A stretch of 38,178 nucleotides of DNA from an uncultured Pelagibacteraceae bacterium (GTDB lineage: Bacteria > Pseudomonadota > Alphaproteobacteria > Pelagibacterales > Pelagibacteraceae). The first letter of the stretch is position 1. Every line of letters starts with the position of its first letter. The translations under genes and the position numbers were made by a program. The stretch lies in contig CACBBX010000005.1 of assembly GCA_902537575.1 (NCBI GenBank), positions 1 through 38,178 of the forward strand. Reading direction: 5' to 3'. This document shows positions 1 to 8,665 of this stretch, one piece after another. A model generated the notes under the pieces. The model was given only the letters and a program-made list of their open reading frames with translations, was not told the DNA's origin and did not search any database.

Positions 1-1039
1 TCCAGCAGATTTAAATAAAATGTTTTATACCATATGTGGTTCAACTGCTGTAGAGACAGCAATTAAAATTGCAGTCGCTTATCATAGAGCAAAAGGAAAT
101 GCGCATAGATTTAGATTTGTAGGTCGTGAACGTGGATATCATGGAATGAATATTGGCTGTGTTTCAGTTGGAGGAATGATCAACAATGTTAAAACTTTTG
201 CAAGTATTTTAATGCCAGGCGTTCAACACATGAGACATACGCACTTACCGGAACATAAATTCGTTAGTGGTCAACCAGAGACAGGTGCAGACTTAGCTGA
301 CGACTTAGAAAGAATAGCAAATAACTTTGGACCTGAGAATATTGCAGCATGTATCGTTGAACCGATTGCTGGATCAACTGGAACTTTAGTGCCACCAAAG
401 GGTTATTTACAAAAATTAAGAGACACATGTGATAAACACGACATACTTTTAATTTTTGATGAAGTGATTACAGGATGGGGTAGGACAGGTTCTGTATTTG
501 CTAGTCAAGAGTTTGGGGTAACACCAGATATCATGACGATGGCTAAAGCAACAACTAATGGAGTAGTTCCTATGGGTGTTGTTGCATGTAAAGATGAAAT
601 TTACGATGCAGTGATGGATGCTTCACCTATGGGTTCAGTGGAATTATTTCACGGATATACTTACTCGGGAATACCAGTTGCAGTAGCTGCAGCTTTAGCA
701 GTTCAAGATATTTTTGAAAAAGAAGATATATTTGAAAGAGCAAAAAACTTAGCTCCTTATTTCCAAAAAGGTTTATTTTCACTTCAAGACTTAGAAGCTG
801 TAGAAAATATTAGAGGATATGGAATGATGGGTGGAATAGATATGAAATTAAACACTAAGCCAGGTAAAGCAGGTTATGAAACTTTCAAAGCTTGTTATGA
901 AGCAGGAGTTAATTTCAAAGCTACTGGAGACTGTCTAATTATAGCTCCACAATTTATATGTGAAGAAAAACATATAGACGAAATTATCGATAAACTTAGA
1001 ACCGGTATAACTAATTATCAAAAAAACCAAAAAAATTAG
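1..1039 (+). CDS. omega-amino acid:pyruvate aminotransferase, 5' truncated by window edge
   Basis: Class III PLP aminotransferase. The reading frame is open to the window edge (codons from base 2), so the Met at base 20 is internal and the true start lies outside. Counting from that Met, the cofactor-binding stretch DEVITGWGRTG is at 147-157 and the PLP lysine is K176 in MAKATTNG. The blocks RGYHGMN, HTHLPEH and ELFHGYTYSG are those of the omega-amino acid (beta-alanine/taurine-type):pyruvate group, which moves an amino group to pyruvate and makes alanine. Alanine dehydrogenase follows 18 bases later and could regenerate the pyruvate, so the pair forms a deamination cycle. The exact amine donor (taurine, hypotaurine, beta-alanine, GABA) cannot be read from sequence. 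Confidence 0.9.
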   Translation, partial: PADLNKMFYTICGSTAVETAIKIAVAYHRAKGNAHRFRFVGRERGYHGMNIGCVSVGGMINNVKTFASILMPGVQHMRHTHLPEHKFVSGQPETGADLADDLERIANNFGPENIAACIVEPIAGSTGTLVPPKGYLQKLRDTCDKHDILLIFDEVITGWGRTGSVFASQEFGVTPDIMTMAKATTNGVVPMGVVACKDEIYDAVMDASPMGSVELFHGYTYSGIPVAVAAALAVQDIFEKEDIFERAKNLAPYFQKGLFSLQDLEAVENIRGYGMMGGIDMKLNTKPGKAGYETFKACYEAGVNFKATGDCLIIAPQFICEEKHIDEIIDKLRTGITNYQKNQKN

Positions 1040-1057
1040 TTAATTTAAAAAAAGCTT

Positions 1058-2176
1058 ATGAAGATAGGCGTGCCTAAAGAGATAAAACCTCAAGAGAACA
1101 GAATTGGCTTAACCCCTGAAAGTGTAAAAATTTTAGTTTCTGAAGGTCACGATGTTATTGTTGAAAACAATGGGGGCTACGAAGCTGGTTTTGAAAATGA
1201 ACAATATATAAATGCTGGGGCAAAAATTGCTTACACTGCAGCAGATATTTTTAATGATGCTGAAATAATTGTTAAAGTTAAAGAGCCTCAAAAAGTTGAG
1301 GTTGATATGATTAAAGAAAACCAAATTGTTTATACATATTTACATCTAGCGGCAGCCAAAGAATTAACTGAAGGCTTGATTAAATCAAAAAGTATTAATA
1401 TCGCTTATGAAACTGTAACTGATAATAATGGTAGATTACCTTTGCTTGCTCCTATGAGTGCAGTTGCTGGTCGCATGTCAGTACAAGCTGGAGCTCATTG
1501 CTTAGAAAAAAATCAAAACGGAAGAGGTCTTCTATTAGGAGGAGCACCTGGTGTAACAGGAGCAACTGTTGTTATTTTAGGTGGAGGTGTGGTAGGAGAA
1601 AATGCGGCGGTTATTGCAACCGGAATGCAGGCAAAAGTACATATTGTTGACAAATCGGAGGAAAGATTAAAACAACTAACAAAAATTTTTGGTAATAAAA
1701 TTATTCCAGAACAAAGTGATAAAATTGATTTAACTAAATTACTGTCAGAAGCTGATCTTTTGGTTGGAGGCGTTTTGATTCCAGGGTCTGAGGCACCAAA
1801 ATTAGTTACTAAAGAAATGTTAAAATTTATGAAACGTGGATCTGTAATTGTTGATGTTGCTATTGATCAGGGGGGGTGTGTTGAAACAAGTAAACCAACT
1901 ACCCATGGTGATCCAACATATATAGTTGATGATGTTGTGCATTATTGTGTCGCGAATATGCCAGGTGGTGTACCAAGAACATCAACATTAGCCTTAAATA
2001 AAGCTACACTTCCATTTTTAGTAAAACTTGCAAATAAAGGTTATCAAAAAGCCTTAGGTGAAGATAAAAATTTTTTAGCGGGACTAAATGTTCACAAAGG
2101 TCATGTAACCTATAAAGCAGTTGCCGATGTTTTTGGCCATAGTTTTGTTGAGCCTGGAGAAGCTATCAAAATTTAG
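1058..2176 (+). CDS. ald: alanine dehydrogenase
   Basis: Interconverts L-alanine and pyruvate plus ammonia with NAD. At 372 residues it has the normal family length. It opens with the family signature MKIGVPKEIKPQENRIG. K75 (VKVKEP) and H96 (YLHLA) sit at the substrate-binding and catalytic positions of known alanine dehydrogenases. The Rossmann motif GGGVVG is at 175-180, with D198 favouring NAD. It lies 18 bases after an aminotransferase that would produce alanine and directly abuts a demethylating flavoenzyme, so its likely job is pyruvate regeneration with ammonia release. No Shine-Dalgarno is seen; the start is fixed by the conserved N-terminus. Confidence 0.95.
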   Translation: MKIGVPKEIKPQENRIGLTPESVKILVSEGHDVIVENNGGYEAGFENEQYINAGAKIAYTAADIFNDAEIIVKVKEPQKVEVDMIKENQIVYTYLHLAAAKELTEGLIKSKSINIAYETVTDNNGRLPLLAPMSAVAGRMSVQAGAHCLEKNQNGRGLLLGGAPGVTGATVVILGGGVVGENAAVIATGMQAKVHIVDKSEERLKQLTKIFGNKIIPEQSDKIDLTKLLSEADLLVGGVLIPGSEAPKLVTKEMLKFMKRGSVIVDVAIDQGGCVETSKPTTHGDPTYIVDDVVHYCVANMPGGVPRTSTLALNKATLPFLVKLANKGYQKALGEDKNFLAGLNVHKGHVTYKAVADVFGHSFVEPGEAIKI

Positions 2177-2178
2177 TG

Positions 2179-4623
2179 ATGGATAAAAAGTATCCTTCAA
2201 GCACAAAAGTTGCTGTAATCGGTGGTGGAGTTATCGGAAGTTCTGTTGCTTATCACTTAACGAAGTTTGGGTGGAAAGATGTTATTTTATTTGAAAGAGA
2301 TCAATTAACATCCGGAACAACATGGCACGCTGCAGGATTAGTAAGTCAGTTAGGTCCATCTGCTGCGGTAACTAAAATTAGAAAATATACTTTAGATTTA
2401 TATAAAAACCTGGAAAAAGAAGTTGATCACTCAGCAGGGTTAAGACTTAACGGAGCTCTTTCAATTGCACAAACTGATAGTCGTTGGCAGGAACTTAAAA
2501 GACAAGCAACTACTGCACAACTATATGATGTCGATTTAAGGATACTTAATAAAGAAGATATTAAAAAAAATTATCCAATAATGATCACCGAAGATTTAAA
2601 AGGTGGAGTTTTCATGCAGGGAGATGGATCTGCTGATCCAAGTGGGGTCACTCATATGCTTGCAAAAGGTGCAAGAAAAGGTGGAGCAAAAATATACGAA
2701 CAATCACCGGTTGAAACTATATTGACTAAAAATGGTAGAGTTCATGGAGTTCGAGTTAATGGTCAAGATGTAGAGTGTGAGTATGTAGTCTTGGCAACAG
2801 GAATGTGGTCAAGACAAATTGGTCAAAAGATTGGAGTTAGCATTCCTCTTTATCCTGCAGAACATTTTTATGTAATTACTGAACCAATAGAAAAGCTCTC
2901 ACCAACGCTACCTGTTATAAGAGATTTTGATAGCAGTGTTTATTTTAAAGAAGATGCTGGGAAATTATTAATTGGAATATTTGAGGGTAAATCTATACCT
3001 GCATTTAATAATACTAATAAAGTACCAGAAGATTTTTCTTTTGGAGAATTTCCTGAAAATTTTGAGCACTTTGGGCCTTATTTAGAAAAATCTATGAAAA
3101 GGTTTCCTGTTTTAGAAAAAATAGGTATTAGAAAATTTTTTTCCGGTCCAGAGTCTTTTACTCCAGACACTAATTCTTTATTAGGTGAAGTTCCTGATGT
3201 AAAAAATTTATTTGTCAGCTGTGGTTTAAATAGTATTGGAATTGGAACTGGGGGAGGTGTTGGAAAGATAACTGCCGAATGGTTAATAAATGGTCATATT
3301 AATGAAGATATTTTAAATTATGATATCAAAAGGTTTCAAAAATTTCATTCAAATTTAGGTTTCATTAAAGATAGGATTACAGAGTCTCTAGGGGATTTAT
3401 ATGGAATGCACTGGCCATACAAACAATACATTACGTCGAGAAATATTAAAACTTTACCTCATCATGACTTGTTGAAAAGTTTTGGTGCGTGTTTTGGTGT
3501 ATCAGCTGGATATGAGAGACCTATGTGGTTTGCTCTTGATGGCGAAAAAACTGAATATGAATATAGTTATAATTATCAAAATTGGTATCCATCTGTTGAA
3601 TATGAAACAACCAATACTCTTAAAAACGTTGGTTTATTCGATTTAACACCATTTTCAAAATTTGAAATCAAGTCAAATAAAGCTCATGAAAATTTACAAA
3701 AAATTTGCACAGCAAATATTAGAAACGAAGTTGGAAAATGTACATACACACAAATGTTGAATAAAGATGGTGGTATAGAAACCGACTTAACAATAGTATG
3801 TATTGATAAAAATCATTTTAGAATTATTAGTTCAGCTGCAACAAGAGAGAGAGATAAATTTCACATTAAAAAACATTTATCAGATGGAATTGATCTTAAA
3901 GATGTAACAGATGATTATTGTGTTTTTGGTGTTTTTGGTCCAAAAAGCAGATCTTTGATGCAAGAAATAAGTAAAGAAGATTTTACAAATGAAAATTTTA
4001 AATTTGGTTATTCTAAAAATATTAAAATCAATGATTCAACAATTTGGACCCAGCGATTGTCTTACGTTGGAGAACTAGGTTATGAATTGTATGTAAAAAT
4101 ATCTGAGGCTAAAAAAATTTATGAACTACTTATTGAAAAAGGAGAGAAATTTAATCTCTCTAATTGTGGTATGCATGCTTTAGATACGATGAGAATGGAA
4201 TGTGGTTTTTTGCATTGGGGTTATGATATTTCACCAGAGGAAAATCAATTTCAATCAGGCCTAGCTTTCACCATTAGTAATAAAAAAGATATTAATTTTA
4301 TTGGAAAAAAAGCTCTACAGAAAATTAAAACAAAAAAAATTGATAAAAAATTAGTTATGCTAACACTTAAAGTTAGTAAACCTGGTTTTCCGTTGTTACT
4401 TCATGACGAGCCTATTTATTTTAAAGATAAAATAATAGGAAGAACAACCTCTGCTAATTATTCATTTAATTTTAAAAAAAATTTATCTTTTGGCTACATT
4501 GATAATTCATATTCTAAAGATGATTTAACTGGAGATCACATTTACATAGAAGTTGAAAAGCAAAAATATCAAGCCGAGTTAATTCAAAAACCCTTAAAAC
4601 AAAATAATTTCAAAAATATTTGA
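2179..4623 (+). CDS. FAD-dependent N-demethylating dehydrogenase with GcvT domain (dimethylglycine/sarcosine dehydrogenase-like)
   Basis: A roughly 814-residue two-part enzyme. The N-terminal DAO domain has the FAD motif GGGVIG (15-20), E39, and TTWHAAGL with H50, the histidine that carries covalent FAD in sarcosine/dimethylglycine dehydrogenases. A linker is followed by a GcvT-like folate-binding domain from about residue 430 (for example GELGYELYV and MRMECGF). Family members oxidise N-methyl groups and pass the one-carbon unit to tetrahydrofolate. A GTG at 2176 overlaps the ald stop, but the adjacent ATG at 2179 is the better start. Its pairing with an omega-aminotransferase and Ald, rather than with betaine genes, suggests the substrate may be an N-methylated omega-amino acid. 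Dimethylglycine or sarcosine remain the default alternatives. Confidence 0.85.
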   Translation: MDKKYPSSTKVAVIGGGVIGSSVAYHLTKFGWKDVILFERDQLTSGTTWHAAGLVSQLGPSAAVTKIRKYTLDLYKNLEKEVDHSAGLRLNGALSIAQTDSRWQELKRQATTAQLYDVDLRILNKEDIKKNYPIMITEDLKGGVFMQGDGSADPSGVTHMLAKGARKGGAKIYEQSPVETILTKNGRVHGVRVNGQDVECEYVVLATGMWSRQIGQKIGVSIPLYPAEHFYVITEPIEKLSPTLPVIRDFDSSVYFKEDAGKLLIGIFEGKSIPAFNNTNKVPEDFSFGEFPENFEHFGPYLEKSMKRFPVLEKIGIRKFFSGPESFTPDTNSLLGEVPDVKNLFVSCGLNSIGIGTGGGVGKITAEWLINGHINEDILNYDIKRFQKFHSNLGFIKDRITESLGDLYGMHWPYKQYITSRNIKTLPHHDLLKSFGACFGVSAGYERPMWFALDGEKTEYEYSYNYQNWYPSVEYETTNTLKNVGLFDLTPFSKFEIKSNKAHENLQKICTANIRNEVGKCTYTQMLNKDGGIETDLTIVCIDKNHFRIISSAATRERDKFHIKKHLSDGIDLKDVTDDYCVFGVFGPKSRSLMQEISKEDFTNENFKFGYSKNIKINDSTIWTQRLSYVGELGYELYVKISEAKKIYELLIEKGEKFNLSNCGMHALDTMRMECGFLHWGYDISPEENQFQSGLAFTISNKKDINFIGKKALQKIKTKKIDKKLVMLTLKVSKPGFPLLLHDEPIYFKDKIIGRTTSANYSFNFKKNLSFGYIDNSYSKDDLTGDHIYIEVEKQKYQAELIQKPLKQNNFKNI

Positions 4624-4684
4624 GATTATTAAAAAAAATATTAATTGTTTTTAAATCAATTTGATGATTAAATTATCATTTAAA

Positions 4685-4885
4685 ATGTCAGATAATACTA
4701 AAGAATTTACTAAAAATATTTATCCTGAAAGAAGTGATGCAGATAATGAGATTAAGACAACTAATGTAAATATTTTATTAAACAGAGTAAGAGAAAATAA
4801 AAAAAAAACTTTTAAAAAAAGAATATTCTTTTCTTTATTATTGGCTGCACTAATAAGTTCATTTGCTGTTTTTTTAATTGTTTAG
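4685..4885 (+). CDS. small single-helix membrane protein, unknown function
   Basis: A 66-residue protein with a charged N-terminal half (MSDNTKEFTKNIYPERSD onward), a lysine/arginine cluster (ENKKKTFKKR), and one C-terminal hydrophobic helix of about 18 residues (FFSLLLAALISSFAVFLIV). The positive cluster before the helix predicts the N-terminus in the cytoplasm and a tail-anchored topology. In-frame upstream starts exist at TTG 4661 and ATG 4664. They add only an MIKLSFK-like stretch, so the ATG at 4685 is preferred, with low certainty. It follows the demethylase by about 60 bases and precedes tRNA-Met. I do not recognise a family. The charge and hydropathy pattern is protein-like rather than random. 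Confidence 0.55.
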   Translation: MSDNTKEFTKNIYPERSDADNEIKTTNVNILLNRVRENKKKTFKKRIFFSLLLAALISSFAVFLIV

Positions 4886-4909
4886 AAAAAAAAAGTATTT
4901 AAAAGTTTA

Positions 4910-4937
4910 TTGAAACAATAAAGATTTATATTATAAG
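4910..4937 (+). promoter_or_regulatory. probable sigma-70-type promoter of tRNA-Met
   Basis: TTGAAA at 4910-4915, a 16-base spacer and TATAAG at 4932-4937. This places the start of transcription about 7-10 bases before the tRNA 5' end at 4953. The -10 matches consensus at 5 of 6 positions and the -35 at 5 of 6. AT-rich DNA produces such matches by chance, so this is moderate evidence. Confidence 0.45.
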
Positions 4938-4952
4938 TCATCATGAAAGTTT

Positions 4953-5029
4953 GGCGGGGTAGCTCAGTTGGTTAGAGCGCAGGACTCATAAGCCTGAGGT
5001 CAGTGGTTCGATCCCACTTCCCGCTACCA
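4953..5029 (+). tRNA. tRNA-Met (CAT), elongator type
   Basis: A complete 77-base cloverleaf with encoded CCA. Acceptor strands are 4953-4959 and 5019-5025, with A73 and CCA at 5026-5029. The D-arm is GCTC/GAGC, the anticodon loop CTCATAA is 4985-4991 with CAT at 4987-4989, and the T-arm is AGTGG/CCACT around TTCGATC. The acceptor (GGCGGGG with CCCGCT) matches the usual alphaproteobacterial elongator tRNA-Met, including a G1-U72 wobble. The anticodon stem has an A31-G39 mismatch next to the loop. tRNA-Ile2, which also has a CAT gene anticodon, is less likely because of the acceptor sequence. It borders a sugar-biosynthesis island. Confidence 0.95.
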
Positions 5030-5535
5030 ATTAATGTCCTGGAAAAATTAATTAAGTTTATACTTTACAATTTCTTTTCACTAAATTATCGAAACGTATA
5101 ATTGTTAATTACTTTATATAATTATCTATTTTATAGACTTGAGTGTTACAAGAATTATCAAGATTGGTTAATATGTTTCTGCAGAAATAATTAAGTTCTA
5201 TATATGAGTTAGTAATTTTCATTAAAGGACTTTATTAAATATGGAATAATTATTTTAAGATAAAAATAAAATTACTAAAGCATAACAAAAGAAATACTTA
5301 TAATTCTAAATCAAAATAGTATTTTTTTTATTATTTTCAAAAGTAAAACACTAATTTTTTTTTTGAAAAAAAATTAAAAAATTAATCCAGGCAAGAGAAT
5401 GACAAAATAAGACTAATTATATCCTGTAATAAATTTTTTTAGAAATAAATAATACCCATAGTAAAACTTAGGAAGTTTTTGTTGACGGTAGTTGGCTATC
5501 TTGGTAATTAAAAATATTTAAAAATTGATTGTATT
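5030..5535. other. 506-base region without a gene, between tRNA-Met and sugar operon
   Basis: Extremely AT-rich with many A and T runs. I find no open frame with protein-like composition, no second tRNA and no clear terminator. The only regulatory-looking element is a possible promoter near the right end. In such a compact genome this is by far the longest empty stretch here. Its position beside a tRNA and an atypical gene block suggests decayed DNA at an island edge. Confidence 0.6.
5482..5510 (+). promoter_or_regulatory. possible promoter of the sugar operon
   Basis: TTGACG at 5482-5487 (5 of 6 to consensus), a 17-base spacer and TAATTA at 5505-5510 (weak -10), 25 bases before the first gene's ATG. 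The local GC (GTTGACGGTAGTTGGC) stands out from the surrounding AT-only DNA. Weak evidence because the -10 is poor. Confidence 0.3.
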
Positions 5536-6279
5536 ATGAATATAAACCTCATTAAAAAAGAAAATATATTCACTATAATTACTGTTAGAACAAGTTCAAA
5601 AAGATTACCAAAAAAATGCTTAAAAATTATAAATAAAAAAAAAGTAATTGAAATTATTATAAAAAGAGCAAAAAAAATAGGTTTTCCAATTATACTTGCT
5701 ACTACGAAAGATAAAGCAGATCGTATTTTATGTAATATTGCAACCAAAAATAAAGTTTCCTATTTTAGAGGGTCAAAAAAAAATGTTCTAAAAAGGTGGA
5801 ATGATTGTATCTTAAATTTTAATGTATCTATAGCTTTGATAGTTGATGCAGATGATTTACTTTTTGATTATATCGAATATAAAAAAGCAGTTAATATAAT
5901 TATAAAAAAAAAATATGATTATATTAGATTTAATAAAGACTCTATAACTGGTTTGTTTACTTATGTATTTAGATCTGAAGTTTTAAGAAAAATTCATAAC
6001 AAATATAAGAGCAAAAACATAGAATCTCCAGAACCTTTTTTGCCTAAAAATTTTAAATTTCATTCTTTAAAATTAAAAAAAGATAAAAATATAAGACTTA
6101 CTCTTGATTATTTGGAGGATCTAAATTTTTTTAAAAAAATATTTTCTAAGTTTTCCTTTACTGTTAAAACAACTGATGTAATCAATTATTTAAAACGTTT
6201 TAAAAATATTAGTAAAATTAATTATCATAGACAAGATGACTATATAAACAATCAAAAGAAAATTTATGAAAGATTATAA
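5536..6279 (+). CDS. SpsF/NeuA-like sugar nucleotidyltransferase (probable cytidylyltransferase)
   Basis: A 247-residue protein with the N-terminal nucleotide-binding pattern of the cytidylyltransferase superfamily (ITVRTSSKRLPKKCL, about 14-29, replacing the usual R-x-GSKRLPGK). An acidic metal-binding DADD is at 104-107. Members activate sugars such as sialic-acid-like acids with CTP; SpsF proteins are close relatives of unclear reaction. It is exceptionally rich in Lys, Ile, Asn and Phe, more so than genes outside the block. It is the first gene of a five-gene operon and overlaps the next by 14 bases. Family assignment is good; the precise nucleotide and sugar are not determined. Confidence 0.75.
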   Translation: MNINLIKKENIFTIITVRTSSKRLPKKCLKIINKKKVIEIIIKRAKKIGFPIILATTKDKADRILCNIATKNKVSYFRGSKKNVLKRWNDCILNFNVSIALIVDADDLLFDYIEYKKAVNIIIKKKYDYIRFNKDSITGLFTYVFRSEVLRKIHNKYKSKNIESPEPFLPKNFKFHSLKLKKDKNIRLTLDYLEDLNFFKKIFSKFSFTVKTTDVINYLKRFKNISKINYHRQDDYINNQKKIYERL

Positions 6280-7504
6280 AGGTTGGAAATTTAAAGGAAA
6301 AGAATTGAGTTACATAAAAGAAGTTTTATCTTCTGACTTTAAAGCAAAATCATCAGGAACTATGAATGAAAGATTAGAGGTAAAATTTGCAAAAATACAT
6401 AATCAGCGTTATGCAGTTACTGCAAATTCAGGAACCTCAACTCTACACATGGCTCTAAATGCTTTTGGTGTAGGACACGGTGATGAAGTAATTATACCAG
6501 GGTTAACGGTTGCAATGTGTGGATATGCTGTCTGGCAATGTGGTGCTGTACCAGTTTATGCAGATATAAAAAAAGATACTTTTTTAATAGATCCTGAAGA
6601 TATTCAAAGAAAAATAACAAAAAAAACCAAAGCTATAATGGTGGTCCATCTTTATGGTTTAATGTGCGACATGACAGAAATAATGAAAATAGCTAAAAAA
6701 CATAATTTATTTGTTTTAGAAGATTGTGCACAATGTGTTTTTGCTAAAGATGAAAAAAAAAGAATTGCAGGAACAATTGGAGATGTTGGGAGCTGGAGCT
6801 TTGAAAATTCAAAACATATAACTACTGGAGATGGTGGGATTGTAACAACTAATAATAAAATTTTAGCCAAAAAAATGAGGGAGTTTTCTTGTGCTGGTTT
6901 TAGAAATGTTACAGCTTCAAGTGGAAAAGTAAGAATTGATAGAAGTAAATTTCAGGACCCTAATTGGAAAAGACACAACACTTTGGCATATAATTATAGA
7001 TTACCAGAAGTTGCAGCAGCAATAGGCTTAGCTCAAATTGAAAGAAAAGAATTTTTTTTATCAAAAAGAATTTTAATGGGTAAAAAATTTAGAGAAATAA
7101 TTAAATCAAGCAAATGTGATATTTTAATAAATCAAGTTATTCCAAATAAATACACTCACAGCTATTACACTTTTCCATGCAAATTCAATGGAAAAAAATA
7201 TGGGATAAGTTGGCAAACATTCAGAAAAAAATTTATTTTTTTTGGTGGTGATGGCATCTACTCTGCTTGGCAAACCGTAAATAATGAACCAGCATTTAAG
7301 AGGGCTAAAGAAAAAGGTCTTTACTCCGGTTCAATGAAAATTTCTAATTCATATGGATGGGGAGAGGTCAAAACTGGAGAAAAAATTCAAAAAGTCTTAA
7401 TGCAATTTACCACCAATCAAAGAAATTTATCAGAGATGAAAAAGCAAGAAATAGCATTAAAAAAAGTTTTAAATTATTATAGGAAAAAGTTTAACTTAAT
7501 TTAA
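6266..7504 (+). CDS. DegT/DnrJ/EryC1/StrS-family sugar aminotransferase
   Basis: A 412-residue PLP enzyme that transfers an amino group, usually from glutamate, to a keto-sugar nucleotide. Visible motifs are NSGTSTLHMAL (54-64), the pyridine-nitrogen contact EDCAQ (152-156) and the PLP-lysine block SFENSKHITTGDGG with K183. It lies 20 bases before a NeuC-type epimerase and overlaps the nucleotidyltransferase by 14 bases, so translation is probably coupled. A CapD-type 4,6-dehydratase at the operon end could supply the 4-keto substrate. Product identity (for example a bacillosamine-like or legionaminic precursor) is inference. Confidence 0.9.
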   Translation: MKDYKGWKFKGKELSYIKEVLSSDFKAKSSGTMNERLEVKFAKIHNQRYAVTANSGTSTLHMALNAFGVGHGDEVIIPGLTVAMCGYAVWQCGAVPVYADIKKDTFLIDPEDIQRKITKKTKAIMVVHLYGLMCDMTEIMKIAKKHNLFVLEDCAQCVFAKDEKKRIAGTIGDVGSWSFENSKHITTGDGGIVTTNNKILAKKMREFSCAGFRNVTASSGKVRIDRSKFQDPNWKRHNTLAYNYRLPEVAAAIGLAQIERKEFFLSKRILMGKKFREIIKSSKCDILINQVIPNKYTHSYYTFPCKFNGKKYGISWQTFRKKFIFFGGDGIYSAWQTVNNEPAFKRAKEKGLYSGSMKISNSYGWGEVKTGEKIQKVLMQFTTNQRNLSEMKKQEIALKKVLNYYRKKFNLI

Positions 7505-7524
7505 AAAAAAAAATCTAATCAATA

Positions 7525-8664
7525 ATGAAAAAAATACTTATTATTACTGAAAGAAGAGCCGACTTTAGTAGATTTAAACCAATTATAAAACTTATACAAA
7601 AAGATAAAAAACTTGATTACCAGCTAATTGTAACAGGTCTACACTTGGTAAAAAAATATGGATACACCATTAATGAAATCAATAAAGATAAATTTAAAAT
7701 TTTTTCAAAATTTAAAATGTTTGATAGCGAATATTTTATAAAAAATGACGGTGCTGAAATGGTAAGAGCAATAGGAAAAGTTTTCATAAATATTTCTCAT
7801 TTATTAAAAAAATCAAAACCAGATTTAATTTTATCTGGTTTTGACATTGCTGCAAACTTTGCTATTAGTGTTGCAGGAGCACATATGAATATACCTGTGG
7901 CTCATATTCAAGGTGGAGAAGTATCTGGTACAATCGATGAGTCTATAAGACATGCAACATCTAAATTTTCAAATTTTCATTTTACTGCAAATAAAGAAAC
8001 TAAGAATAGATTAATTAAACTTGGAGAGATTCCAAAAAACATATTTTCTGTTGGATGCCCATCCATTGATGCTCTATTGTCTGAGGATTTAATCAATAAA
8101 GAGTTAATTAAAAAAAAATTTAAAATTAACTTAGATGAAAATTTTTTATTAGTAATTCAGCACCCGGTGACCAGTGAGCAAGACACTTTGTCCCAAATAA
8201 ATAAAACATTAAGTGTAATTAAAAATTCTAAGATGCAGCACTTAGTGGTATTTCCTAATAACGACTCAGGTTCAAAAAAAATTTTACAAGAAATAAAAAA
8301 AACAAATCTTAATTATGTTCCGACTTTAACTCTATCTGAGTATCGAACTTTATTGAGTGGAAAAATGATACTTATAGGAAATTCAAGCTCAGGTATACAT
8401 GAGGCCGCATCATTTAAAGTCCCTGTTATAAATATAGGATCAAGACAAAGTGGGAGATTTAAACCAAAAAATGTTGTTAATGTAAATTATAGTAAACAGG
8501 AAATAGAAAAAGCAATCAAAAAAGTAAAGAGCCAAAATTTTTATAAAAAAATTAAAAATATTAAGAATCCTTATGGAGATGGAAAATCAGCCATAAAAAT
8601 TATTAAAATTATCAAGAAACTAAATTTAAGAAATTTTGATACACAAAAAAAATTGACATATTAA
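7525..8664 (+). CDS. neuC: UDP-N-acetylglucosamine 2-epimerase, hydrolysing (NeuC-like)
   Basis: A 379-residue GT-B-fold epimerase. The active-site blocks are QGGEVSGTIDES (129-140), with downstream R142 and H143, and the C-terminal substrate loop GNSSSGIHEAASF. These are typical of NeuC/NnaA enzymes, which convert UDP-GlcNAc derivatives into free ManNAc-type sugars and start sialic/legionaminic acid synthesis. The neighbours (aminotransferase, nucleotidyltransferase, dehydratase) fit a modified nonulosonate. No NeuB-type condensing enzyme lies in the window, so the pathway is incomplete here. The non-hydrolysing WecB type is less likely because of the SGTIDES block. Confidence 0.85.
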   Translation: MKKILIITERRADFSRFKPIIKLIQKDKKLDYQLIVTGLHLVKKYGYTINEINKDKFKIFSKFKMFDSEYFIKNDGAEMVRAIGKVFINISHLLKKSKPDLILSGFDIAANFAISVAGAHMNIPVAHIQGGEVSGTIDESIRHATSKFSNFHFTANKETKNRLIKLGEIPKNIFSVGCPSIDALLSEDLINKELIKKKFKINLDENFLLVIQHPVTSEQDTLSQINKTLSVIKNSKMQHLVVFPNNDSGSKKILQEIKKTNLNYVPTLTLSEYRTLLSGKMILIGNSSSGIHEAASFKVPVINIGSRQSGRFKPKNVVNVNYSKQEIEKAIKKVKSQNFYKKIKNIKNPYGDGKSAIKIIKIIKKLNLRNFDTQKKLTY

Positions 8665-8665
8665 A

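Noticed and set aside
5030-5535. Hidden gene or CRISPR-like repeats in the long gap after tRNA-Met
   Set aside because: No repeated unit, no second RNA gene and no open frame with plausible composition was found; only A/T runs.
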